DNA from: Paraburkholderia bannensis NBRC 103871
Lineage (GTDB): Bacteria > Pseudomonadota > Gammaproteobacteria > Burkholderiales > Burkholderiaceae
Assembly: GCF_000685015.1 (NCBI RefSeq)
Contig: NZ_BAYA01000016.1
Span: 124,001-188,000, forward strand
Direction: 5' to 3'
DNA: 64,000 nucleotides
A program made the translations under genes and the position numbers. Position 1 is the first letter of the stretch; every line of letters starts with the position of its first letter. Positions 26,512 to 36,046 of the stretch are shown one piece after another. Under the pieces are notes generated by a model that saw nothing but the letters and a program-made list of their open reading frames with translations, searched no databases and was not told where the DNA came from.

Positions 26512-26563
26512 TCGTCCGTCGTTCGTATCGCCGGCGCAGCCCGCGCGTGGAGTCGTCATAGTC

Positions 26564-29500
26564 ATGAACAAGATCGTCAAACACATCCTGGAGCGCTGGA
26601 ATGCGGGCGCCGTCGCGCGCACGCCGCGCACCTCCGCGGCCCCGCTGATGCTGGCGCTTGAGCCGCGTGTGGTGTACGACGCGTCGGTGGCGGCGGTGGC
26701 GCCTGCCGCGCATGCGCATGAAGCTGCGCACGAGCACACGCACGAAACCGCGCATCGCACCCAGACTGAGACGACGACTCCCGCCAATGCCGCGACCGGC
26801 GATACGTCTTCGTCTTCTTCGACGAAGTCGTCGTCCGCGTCGTCCTCGCAGAGTTCCAGCGCGAAGACTGGCGCGAACACCGACACCGCGAAGAACAGCA
26901 CGACGGCCAGCACGACCACCACCACCGATACGACGCAAGCCGCCACGGTCAGCGCGCTCGAAGCCGCAGCCAGCGCGCGCGATACCAGCGGCTCGCATCA
27001 AGTCGTGTTCGTCGATCCCGCGGTTGCCAACTACCAGACGCTGCTCACCGGCTTGCCCGCGGGCACGCAGGTTGTCGTGCTCGACGCGAACAGCGACGGC
27101 TTCGCGCAGATCGCGCAGTACCTGCAGACGCACTCGGGCGTGAGTGCGATCCACCTCATTTCGCACGGCGCGGACGGCGAAATCCAGGCCGGTTCGGCCT
27201 GGCTGAACCTGGGCGACCTCTCGGCATACAGCGCGGAACTGACGGCCATCGGCGCGGCGATGAAGCCGGGCGGCGATTTCCTGATCTATGGCTGCGACGT
27301 GGCGGAAGACGCGAGCGGCAAGGCGCTCGTGCAACAGATCGCGACGCTCACGCACCTGAACGTTGCGGCCTCAACGGACGCGACGGGCGCGACGGCGCTG
27401 GGCGGCGACTGGACGCTCGAATATCACGTGGGCGACGTGCGCACGGACGTGATTGTTTCGGCGGCGGCCGAGCAGCAGTATGACGGGCTGCTCGCGCAAA
27501 GCGTCGAGAACTTCAACACGTCCTTCGATACCGGTTCGGACGTGACCTCGTTCACGCTGGACGGCATCACCTACACGACCGATGTGGCAGTGGAAACGGC
27601 GACGGGATCGGATCCCTATATGCAGGCCCTGTCGGCTGCGAGCGCAAACTCCGGCGCACTGTTGTTCGATATGCAAGGGAAAGGCGGCATCACTACGGTC
27701 ACGTTGACGCTGACGGGCGGCAAGCATATCAATCTGCAAACGCTCGATATCGACGCGGCCGCCGACAGCACCGTGACGATCACTGCGGACGGCAATGCGA
27801 GCGATGCCATCGTCTTCACGAGCAACGGCGACTGGACACCGGAAGAAATCAGCTTCGCCGGACACAGTTCGTTCGCCAATGCCACCACCATCACGATCAC
27901 CGGCGGCAATATCGGGTTGAATCTCGGTCGCATGGTGTACAGCGACCCGGCTCCCGCCCTGAGCAACACGGCTGGCGCGACGACAAACTATACGGTGGGC
28001 TCGACCCAGACGGTGATCGACAACACGGTCACCGTGGCCGACGCCAACGGCCTCGTTCCGCAAACCGCCACCGTGACGATCGGCAGCGGCGCGCAGGCCA
28101 ACGATATTCTCAGCTTCGCGAATACGAATTCCACGCTTTACGGCAACATCACGAGTTCGTACAACCTCACGACGCATGTGCTCTCGCTCAGCTCGTCCGG
28201 CAATACCGCGACGATTGCGCAATGGCAGGCCGCGCTGGACGCCGTGACGTTTGCGACCCCCAGCGGTACGAGCCCGGGCAACCGCACGATTACCTATGCC
28301 GTCAACGACGGCTATGCGACGAGCAACACGGTGACGCACACGGTCGCCGTGAAGGCGGGGCCGTCGATCGTGACGGATTCCGGATCGGCGGCATTCGTGG
28401 CGGCCGATAACGCTCCGAGCACACCGGTCGCCATCGACTCGGGCCTGACGTTGAGCGACGTCACGAGCACGACGCTCACGAGCGCAACGGTGTCGATCAC
28501 CGGCAACTTCCATGCAAGCGAAGATGTGCTGGCCTTCACCAACGACGGCACGATGGGCAATATCGCGGCGAGCTACAACCGCAACACCGGCGTGCTCACG
28601 ATGACGTCGGCGGGCGGCACGGCTACGCTCGCGCAGTGGCAGGCGGCGCTGCGCGAGGTGACGTACGTCGATATGGCGGTCACGCCGAACAGCGCCACAC
28701 GCACCCTGTCGTTCCAGGCCAGCGACAGCATCTACACGAGCACGGTCGCCACGCGTACCGTGACGGTGACCGACGTCGACCAGACGCCGACACTGGCGGA
28801 CAGCGGCGGCTCGACCTCGTACCAGGCGGGCGGGGCGGCGGTCGCGATCGACAGCGGCTTGACGGTGAGCGACCTCGATAACACCACGCTTTCAGCGGCG
28901 ACGATATCGATTTCGTCGGGCTTCCAGATCGGCGATGTGCTCTCGATTACGAACGGCGCATACGGCAACATCTCGGGCGCGTTCAACGCGGGCACGGGCG
29001 TGCTCACGCTCTCTTCGTCGGGCGCGACGGCCACGCTTGCGCAATGGCAGGCGGCGCTCGACTCGGTGAGCTTTTCAAACGCGAGCGGCGCGGTCAGCGG
29101 CACGCGCACGGTTTCGTTCACGGTGAACGATGGCGTCAAGAGCAGCACAGCGCTCAGCCATAACGTCGTCGTGTCGAACGGGCCGGCCGTGACCACCGAT
29201 GGTGGCTCGGCATCGTTCGTCGCGGGCGACAACGTGGCATCCACGCCGGTTGCGATCGACCCGGGCCTGACCGTCACGGATCCGAACAGCAACACGCTTG
29301 CCAGCGCAACGGTTTCCATTACCGGCAACCACCAGATCGGCGAAGACGTGCTGGGCTACTCCAACGACGGCGCGACGATGGGTGACATCTACGGCGCCTA
29401 TAACTTCTCGACGGGCGTGCTCACGCTCGTGTCGTCAAGCGGCACGGCGACGCTCGCGCAATGGCAGTCGGCGCTGCGCTCGGTGACGTACACCGACACG

Positions 29501-32500
29501 GCAGTCACGCCGACCAGCGCGACGCGCACGATCAGCTTCCAGATCAACGACAGCACGCAGTCAAGCACGGTGGCAACGCGCACCGTCACGGTGACTGACA
29601 CCGACCAGACGCCGCTCATTGGCGGCGGCGGCGCAGCGGCGTCGTTCGTGGCGGGCGACAACGTTACGTCCACACCGGTTGCGATAGCAACGGACGTGAC
29701 GGTTTCGGATCTCGACAACACGACGCTCGCAGCGGCGAGCGTGAGCATCACCGGCAATTTCCGCACCGGCGACATACTGAGCTTCATCAACACCAGTTCA
29801 ACGCAGTTCGGCAATATCGTTGCGAGCTACAACAGCGCCACCGGCGTGCTGACGATGACGTCGTCGGGGGCGCTCGCCACGCTCGCGCAGTGGGACAACG
29901 CACTGCAGTCCGTCACGTATACGTCCACCGCAATCACGCCGTACACGGGCACGCGCACCGTGTCGTTTGCGGTGAGCGACGGCTCGAAAACCAGCACGGC
30001 CTACTCGGTGGGCGTGCAGGTGAGCGACACCGACCAGACGCCGCTCATCGGCGGCTCAAGCGGCAGCGTGACGTTCACCCAGGGCGACAACGTCGCCTCG
30101 ACGCCTGTGACGATCGACAGCGGCATCACCTTGAGCGATCGCGACAACACCACGCTGCAGTCGGCGACCGTCACGATCGGCAACTACGACAGCCAGGGCG
30201 ACGTGATCGGCTTCGTGAACGACGGCGCGACGATGGGCAACATCATCGGCGTGTACTCGAATGGTGTGCTGACGCTGAATTCGGTGGGCGGCACGGCCAC
30301 GCTTGCGCAATGGCAGTCGGCGCTACGCTCGCTCACGTTCGACGATACCGCGCCGTCGCCCAGCACGGCGACGCGCACGATCAGCTTCGTCGTCAACGAC
30401 GGCGTCAAGAGCAGCACCGCGTGGACGCGCTCGGTCAACGTGGTGAGCACCGACCAGTCGCCGGTGCTCACGACTTCGAGCGGCTCGGCCGCTTTCACGG
30501 CAGGCGACAACGTGGCATCCACGCCGGTCGCGGTCGATACGGGCATCGCGCTGAGCGATCTCGATAGCCCGACGATGCAATCCGGAACCGTCGCCATCAC
30601 GGGCAATTTCCACGCGGGCGAAGATGTGCTGGCGTTGGGCGCAGGCAGCTTTGGCGATATCACGGCGACCTACAATAGCTCGACCGGCGTGCTGATCCTT
30701 TCTTCGGGTGGGGCGTCGACGCTCGCGCAATGGCAGGCGGCCTTGCGTTCGGTGACTTACACCGACACGGCGATCACGCCCGCTGCCGCCACGCGCACGA
30801 TCTCGTTTACCGTGAGCGACGGCACGAAAAACAGCACCTCGGTAACCCGCACCGTCACCGTGGCGGACACCGACCAGACGCCAGTGCTGACCGCTTCGCA
30901 AAGCAGCCTGACCTATCTGCAAGGCACATCGGCGCAGAACCTCGATAGCGGCTTGACCTTGAGCGACCGCGACAGCGTGGCGACGCCCGCGTTGCCCATG
31001 ACGATCACGATCCAGTTCGCCTCGGGCTTCCAGAGCGGCGACCTGCTGGCGCTGAACTACAACAACGCGACGATGGGCACCGGATTTACGGCGAGCTTCA
31101 ACGGCGTCAATGGCGAGTTCATCGTCACTTCGGCAAGCGGCAAGACGCTCGCGCAGTGGAATGCGATTCTCGACGGCATCCAGTTTTCGACCAGTACGAG
31201 CGTCGGCACGGGCACGCGCACGCTCTCGATCACGGCCAACGACGGCACGAAAACCAGCACCGCGCTCAGCTATTCGATTGACGTGGTGAGTTCCGCACCT
31301 GTGCTCTCGACCACGAGCACGGGCAGCGCGTCGTTCGTCGCGGGCGATAACTCGGTAAGCACGCCGGTGACGGTGGACGGCAACCTGAGCCTGGCCGACC
31401 CGCTCGGCAATGTGGTTGACACCGCAACGGTTGCGATCACGGGCAATATGCATTCCGGCGAGGATGTGCTCGGCTTCATGAACGATGGTTTGACGATGGG
31501 TGACATCACCGGCACCTATAACGCCATTACGGGCGTGCTGACGCTCAACTCGGTCAGTGGCTCCGCCACGCTGGCGCAATGGCAGTCGGCGCTGCGCTCG
31601 GTGACGTACACCGATACAGCGGTCACGCCCAATGCCGCCACGCGCACGATCAGCTTCAGCGTGAGCGACGGAACGCAGACAAGCACCGCGCTCACGCGCA
31701 CCGTCACGATCGCGCAGACCGACCAGACGCCGATTCTGTCGAGTATCAACACGGGTTCGGCCTCGTTTGTCGCTGGCGACAATACGGCTTCGACGCCGGT
31801 GGTGATCGACAACGGCATTTCGGTGAGCGACCTGGATAACACGACGCTGTCGTCGGCGACGGTGCAGATCGGCGCGGGCTTCCATGCAGGCGAAGACGTG
31901 CTCGGGTTCGTCAACGACGGCGCGACGATGGGCAACATCACGGCCAGCTATGACGCTGCGACGGGCACGCTCACGCTGACCTCGGGCAGCGCGACGGCGA
32001 CGCTCGCTCAGTGGCAGTCGGCCTTGAGCGCTGTGACGTATACCGATACGGCGATCACGCCCGACACGACGACGCGCACGATCAGTTTCAGCGTCAACGA
32101 CGGCACGAAAACGAGCTCGGCGATTACGCGTAACGTGACCGTGACGGACACGGATCAGACGCCGGTTCTGTCGAGCAGCAATACAGGCTCGGCCTCGTTC
32201 GTTGCTGGCGACAACGCGCCTGCGACGCCGGTGGTGATCGACAACGGCATTTCGGTGAGCGACCTCGACAACACGACGTTGTCGTCGGCGACGGTGCAGA
32301 TTGGCGCGGGCTTCCATATCGGCGAAGACGTACTGTCGTTTGTGAACGATGGCGCGACGATGGGCAACATCACGGCGAGCTACAACGCCGCGACCGGCAC
32401 GCTGATCCTCGCTTCGAGCGGCGCGACGGCGACGCTCGCGCAATGGCAGTCCGCCTTGCGCGCCGTGACGTATATCGATTCGGCGATCACGCCCGATACG

Positions 32501-35500
32501 ACGACGCGCACGATCAGTTTCAGCGTCAATGACGGCACGAAAACGAGCTCGGCGATTACGCGGAATGTGTCCGTGGCGGACACGGATCAGACGCCGGTGC
32601 TGTCGAGCAGCAACACGGGTTCGGCTTCGTTTACTGCGGCCGACAATGTGGCTTCGACGCCGGTGGTGATCGACAACGGCATTTCGGTGAGCGATCTGGA
32701 CAACACGACGCTGGCTTCGGCGACGGTGCAGATCGGCGCGGGCTTCCACGCAGGAGAAGACGTGCTGTCGTTCGTGAACGACGGCGCGACGATGGGCGAT
32801 ATCACGGCGAGCTACAACGCCGCGACGGGCACGCTCACGCTGACCTCGGGCAGTGCGACGGCGACGCTGGCGCAGTGGCAGTCGGCCTTGAGCGCTGTGA
32901 CGTACACCGATACGGCAGTCACACCCGATACGACGACGCGCACGATCAGTTTCAGCGTGAACGACGGCACGAAAACGAGCACGGCGATTACGCGTGACGT
33001 GACCGTGACGGACACGGATCAGACGCCGGTTCTGTCGAGCAGCAATACGGGTTCGGCATCGTTCGTTGCTGGCGACAATGCGGCTTCGACGCCGGTGGTG
33101 ATTGACAACGGCATTTCGGTGAGCGACCTGGACAACACGACGCTGTCTTCGGCGACGGTGCAGATTGGCGCGGGCTTCCATATCGGCGAAGACGTACTGT
33201 CGTTCGTGAACGATGGCGCGACGATGGGCGATATCACGGCGAGCTACAACGCCGCGACCGGCACGCTGACCCTCGCTTCGAGCGGCGCCACAGCGACGCT
33301 CGCGCAATGGCAGTCGGCCTTGAGCGCTGTGACGTACACCGATACGGCGGTCACGCCCGATACGACGACGCGCACAATCAGTTTCAGCGTGAACGACGGC
33401 ACGAAAACGAGCACGACGATTTCGCGTGACGTGACCGTGGCGGACACGGATCAGACGCCGGTTCTGTCGAGCAGCAACACGGGTTCGGCATCGTTCGTCG
33501 CTGGCGATAATGCGGCATCGACGCCAGTGGTGATCGACAACGGCATTGCGGTGAGCGATCTGGACAACACGACGCTGGCTTCGGCGACGGTGCAGATTGG
33601 CGCGGGTTTCCATGCAGGCGAAGACGTGCTGTCGTTCGTGAACGATGGCGCGACGATGGGCGATATCACGGCGAGCTATGACGCTGCGACGGGCACGCTC
33701 ACACTGACCTCGGGCGGCGCATCGGCCACGCTGGCGCAATGGCAGTCGGCCTTGCGCGCCGTGACGTACACCGATACAGCAGTGACGCCCGATACGACGA
33801 CGCGCACAATCAGTTTCAGCGTGAACGACGGCACGAAAACAAGCACGGCGATTACGCGTAACGTCAGTGTGGCGGACACGGATCAGACGCCGGTTCTATC
33901 GAGCAGCAACACGGGTGCAGCTTCGTTCACTGCGGCTGACAACGCGGCATCGACGCCAGTGGTGATCGACAACGGCATTTCGGTAAGCGACCTCGACAAC
34001 GCGACGTTGTCGTCTGCGACGGTGCAGATTGGCGCGGGCTTCCACGCTGGCGAAGACGTGCTGTTGTTCGCCAACGACCACGCGACGATGGGCAATATCA
34101 CGGCGACCTACAACGCCGCGACAGGCACGCTGACCCTGACCTCGGGCAGCGCAACGGCAACGCTGGCGCAATGGCAAGCGGCACTACGCGCCGTGACGTA
34201 TACCGACACAGCAGTCACACCCGATACGACGACGCGCACGATCAGTTTCAGCGTGAACGACGGCACGAAAACGAGCACGGCGATTACGCGTAACGTCAGC
34301 GTGACGGATACCGACCAGACGCCCCAGTTGTCGAGCAGCAATACAGGCAGTGCATCGTTTGTCTCGGCGGACAATGCGGCCTCGACGCCGGTGGTGATCG
34401 ACAACGGCATTTCGGTCAGCGACCTCGACAACGCGACGTTGTCGTCGGCGACGGTACAGATCGGCGCGGGCTTCCACGCAGGCGAAGACGTGCTGTCGTT
34501 CGCCAACGACGGCGCGACGATGGGCAACATCACGGCGACCTACAACGCCGCAACGGGCACGCTCACGCTGACCTCGGGCCACGCGACGGCCACACTCGCG
34601 CAATGGCAGGCCGCCTTGCGCAGCGTGACCTATACCGACACCGCAGCCGCGCCCGACACCACGCAGCGCACGATCAGCTTCAGCGTGAACGACGGCACGA
34701 AAACGAGCACGGCCATCACGCGCACGGTCGCCGTCACCGCCACGCACCAGACGCTGGTCGTGGGCGTCGGCACGGGCGACGGATCGACGCTCACGTACAC
34801 GGCGAACGGCGACAAGACCGCGACGCTCAACCTCGGCTCGGGCGTCACGCTCACCGATGCGAACGCCACGCCGCCTACGTCCGCAACCATTGCGTTCACC
34901 GGCAGCTTCGACGCGCAGCACGACCTGCTGGTCTTCACGCCGAGTGCCGCGACCGGGGACATTTCCGGCAGCTACGATGCGTCGACGGGCGTGCTCAAGC
35001 TCAGCTCGGCGAGCGGCACGGCCACGCTCGCGCAGTGGCAGGCGGCGCTGGGCAGCATCGGCTATCGCGACACGCAGACCGAACATCACGACAGCACGCG
35101 CTCGATCGCCTTCACCGTCAGCGACGGCGCATCCACGAGCGCGAGCGTCACGCGCACGCTGCAGATCGCGGGCGTGCCCGATCCCGTCGGCACGCCGATC
35201 CTGCCCGGTACGCCCGGCGCCTCGGCGGCGACGTCGCAGTCGACACAGACGACCGCGCACAGCTTGCCGCCGCCGTCTGGCGCACCGTCCACGAATCCGC
35301 TGATCGTCAACGACAACAGCGGTCGAAACGACGGCGTGTCGAATCCGCTCATCGTGCTCGACACGTTCGCCCAGACACCCGATGTCGGTTCGATCGTGGT
35401 GCCGGTCAGCTTCACGTTCACGCCCGATGGCGTGCATGGCCGCTCGCTGGGCGATACCCATGTCGATGCGCTCGGTTCGATTGTGCCGACGATCGTGAAC

Positions 35501-36046
35501 GACGCCGCCGAGCCCGCGCAGTCCTTGCCCTCGATGCAGGTTCACGCACTGGATCACGACGACGGCTCGTTCTCGCTTTCGCTGACGTCGATGACGCCCG
35601 GCCACAGCGCGCATGTCGAGCAGGGGGCGTCCACGACCTCGCTCACGCAGGCCGATGGCGAACCGTTGCCGTCCTGGCTGCACTACGACGCGGCCAGCGG
35701 CGTACTGAGCGGCGTGCCGCCCAGGGGCGTGCACGAAGTGCGCGTGATGCTGACGACGCGCGATGCGTCCGGCCACGTCACGCGCCGTGAAGTGGTGGTG
35801 TCGCTCGACACGCACAGTGTTCGCAATGCACACGATGCAGGCGCTGCGCCGAGCGGCAAGCACAGCACGACGCCCGCCAGCAAGGGCGGCGTAGCGCAAA
35901 CCGCTCCGCATGCCTCGCTGGCCAAACCGTCGCTTGCCGCGCAGTTCGCAAGCGCGCATGCAGCCCTGCATGTCGCGCACGCGCAGACCGTGGCTCGCGG
36001 CGGCACGCACGATGCCCAACGTACCGCGCCAGGACTGGACGTATGA
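26564..36046 (+). CDS. Giant DUF4347 repeat protein, predicted export substrate
   Basis: A 3160-residue protein. No Sec signal peptide is visible. Residues 32-41 read LEPRVVYDAS, like the LEPRxxxDA motif seen near the N-terminus of many DUF4347 giants. A Ser/Thr-rich linker (about 66-128) leads to a DUF4347 domain (about 146-310) holding HLISHG (His201) and YGCDVA (Cys244). Seventeen tandem beta-rich repeats of about 141 residues follow (about 474-2876), each with a TLAQWQAAL-type core; seven are nearly identical. The C-terminal 280 residues include an Ig/cadherin-like segment (PSWLHYDAASGVLSGVPPRG). There are no RTX nonapeptides. The stop overlaps the TolC-like start (ATGA). It is probably a surface or secreted adhesin; that role is inference. 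Confidence 0.9.
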   Translation: MNKIVKHILERWNAGAVARTPRTSAAPLMLALEPRVVYDASVAAVAPAAHAHEAAHEHTHETAHRTQTETTTPANAATGDTSSSSSTKSSSASSSQSSSAKTGANTDTAKNSTTASTTTTTDTTQAATVSALEAAASARDTSGSHQVVFVDPAVANYQTLLTGLPAGTQVVVLDANSDGFAQIAQYLQTHSGVSAIHLISHGADGEIQAGSAWLNLGDLSAYSAELTAIGAAMKPGGDFLIYGCDVAEDASGKALVQQIATLTHLNVAASTDATGATALGGDWTLEYHVGDVRTDVIVSAAAEQQYDGLLAQSVENFNTSFDTGSDVTSFTLDGITYTTDVAVETATGSDPYMQALSAASANSGALLFDMQGKGGITTVTLTLTGGKHINLQTLDIDAAADSTVTITADGNASDAIVFTSNGDWTPEEISFAGHSSFANATTITITGGNIGLNLGRMVYSDPAPALSNTAGATTNYTVGSTQTVIDNTVTVADANGLVPQTATVTIGSGAQANDILSFANTNSTLYGNITSSYNLTTHVLSLSSSGNTATIAQWQAALDAVTFATPSGTSPGNRTITYAVNDGYATSNTVTHTVAVKAGPSIVTDSGSAAFVAADNAPSTPVAIDSGLTLSDVTSTTLTSATVSITGNFHASEDVLAFTNDGTMGNIAASYNRNTGVLTMTSAGGTATLAQWQAALREVTYVDMAVTPNSATRTLSFQASDSIYTSTVATRTVTVTDVDQTPTLADSGGSTSYQAGGAAVAIDSGLTVSDLDNTTLSAATISISSGFQIGDVLSITNGAYGNISGAFNAGTGVLTLSSSGATATLAQWQAALDSVSFSNASGAVSGTRTVSFTVNDGVKSSTALSHNVVVSNGPAVTTDGGSASFVAGDNVASTPVAIDPGLTVTDPNSNTLASATVSITGNHQIGEDVLGYSNDGATMGDIYGAYNFSTGVLTLVSSSGTATLAQWQSALRSVTYTDTAVTPTSATRTISFQINDSTQSSTVATRTVTVTDTDQTPLIGGGGAAASFVAGDNVTSTPVAIATDVTVSDLDNTTLAAASVSITGNFRTGDILSFINTSSTQFGNIVASYNSATGVLTMTSSGALATLAQWDNALQSVTYTSTAITPYTGTRTVSFAVSDGSKTSTAYSVGVQVSDTDQTPLIGGSSGSVTFTQGDNVASTPVTIDSGITLSDRDNTTLQSATVTIGNYDSQGDVIGFVNDGATMGNIIGVYSNGVLTLNSVGGTATLAQWQSALRSLTFDDTAPSPSTATRTISFVVNDGVKSSTAWTRSVNVVSTDQSPVLTTSSGSAAFTAGDNVASTPVAVDTGIALSDLDSPTMQSGTVAITGNFHAGEDVLALGAGSFGDITATYNSSTGVLILSSGGASTLAQWQAALRSVTYTDTAITPAAATRTISFTVSDGTKNSTSVTRTVTVADTDQTPVLTASQSSLTYLQGTSAQNLDSGLTLSDRDSVATPALPMTITIQFASGFQSGDLLALNYNNATMGTGFTASFNGVNGEFIVTSASGKTLAQWNAILDGIQFSTSTSVGTGTRTLSITANDGTKTSTALSYSIDVVSSAPVLSTTSTGSASFVAGDNSVSTPVTVDGNLSLADPLGNVVDTATVAITGNMHSGEDVLGFMNDGLTMGDITGTYNAITGVLTLNSVSGSATLAQWQSALRSVTYTDTAVTPNAATRTISFSVSDGTQTSTALTRTVTIAQTDQTPILSSINTGSASFVAGDNTASTPVVIDNGISVSDLDNTTLSSATVQIGAGFHAGEDVLGFVNDGATMGNITASYDAATGTLTLTSGSATATLAQWQSALSAVTYTDTAITPDTTTRTISFSVNDGTKTSSAITRNVTVTDTDQTPVLSSSNTGSASFVAGDNAPATPVVIDNGISVSDLDNTTLSSATVQIGAGFHIGEDVLSFVNDGATMGNITASYNAATGTLILASSGATATLAQWQSALRAVTYIDSAITPDTTTRTISFSVNDGTKTSSAITRNVSVADTDQTPVLSSSNTGSASFTAADNVASTPVVIDNGISVSDLDNTTLASATVQIGAGFHAGEDVLSFVNDGATMGDITASYNAATGTLTLTSGSATATLAQWQSALSAVTYTDTAVTPDTTTRTISFSVNDGTKTSTAITRDVTVTDTDQTPVLSSSNTGSASFVAGDNAASTPVVIDNGISVSDLDNTTLSSATVQIGAGFHIGEDVLSFVNDGATMGDITASYNAATGTLTLASSGATATLAQWQSALSAVTYTDTAVTPDTTTRTISFSVNDGTKTSTTISRDVTVADTDQTPVLSSSNTGSASFVAGDNAASTPVVIDNGIAVSDLDNTTLASATVQIGAGFHAGEDVLSFVNDGATMGDITASYDAATGTLTLTSGGASATLAQWQSALRAVTYTDTAVTPDTTTRTISFSVNDGTKTSTAITRNVSVADTDQTPVLSSSNTGAASFTAADNAASTPVVIDNGISVSDLDNATLSSATVQIGAGFHAGEDVLLFANDHATMGNITATYNAATGTLTLTSGSATATLAQWQAALRAVTYTDTAVTPDTTTRTISFSVNDGTKTSTAITRNVSVTDTDQTPQLSSSNTGSASFVSADNAASTPVVIDNGISVSDLDNATLSSATVQIGAGFHAGEDVLSFANDGATMGNITATYNAATGTLTLTSGHATATLAQWQAALRSVTYTDTAAAPDTTQRTISFSVNDGTKTSTAITRTVAVTATHQTLVVGVGTGDGSTLTYTANGDKTATLNLGSGVTLTDANATPPTSATIAFTGSFDAQHDLLVFTPSAATGDISGSYDASTGVLKLSSASGTATLAQWQAALGSIGYRDTQTEHHDSTRSIAFTVSDGASTSASVTRTLQIAGVPDPVGTPILPGTPGASAATSQSTQTTAHSLPPPSGAPSTNPLIVNDNSGRNDGVSNPLIVLDTFAQTPDVGSIVVPVSFTFTPDGVHGRSLGDTHVDALGSIVPTIVNDAAEPAQSLPSMQVHALDHDDGSFSLSLTSMTPGHSAHVEQGASTTSLTQADGEPLPSWLHYDAASGVLSGVPPRGVHEVRVMLTTRDASGHVTRREVVVSLDTHSVRNAHDAGAAPSGKHSTTPASKGGVAQTAPHASLAKPSLAAQFASAHAALHVAHAQTVARGGTHDAQRTAPGLDV
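27985..35190 (+). repeat. Array of 17 tandem beta-repeat coding units
   Basis: Units of roughly 420-432 bases encode the same fold: a TPVxIDxGIxVSD strand, a GEDVL(x)FxNDGxTMGxI loop, TGxLTL, TLAQWQxALxxVTY and TRTISFxVxDGxxxS. The first and last copies are the most diverged, the usual picture for arrays homogenised from the middle. Confidence 0.9.
31760..34783 (+). repeat. Seven near-identical 432-bp repeats
   Basis: The marker GACACGGATCAGACGCC or its variant recurs at 32147, 32579, 33011, 33443, 33875 and 34307, exactly 432 bases (144 codons) apart. Near identity at DNA level points to recent duplication or gene conversion; copy number could vary without a frame change. Confidence 0.95.

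Noticed and set aside
30323..33739. 1138-codon minus-strand open frame and a ladder of 72- and 67-codon frames under the repeat array
   Set aside because: They recur every 432 bases because the repeats do; composition is antisense-like and there is no family similarity.
31760..34783. CRISPR array
   Set aside because: The repeats are 432 bases long, contiguous and coding, with no spacer pattern.
26564..36046. RTX-type type I secretion substrate
   Set aside because: No glycine-rich nonapeptide repeats and no typical C-terminal RTX secretion signal are visible, and no ABC transporter gene is adjacent.
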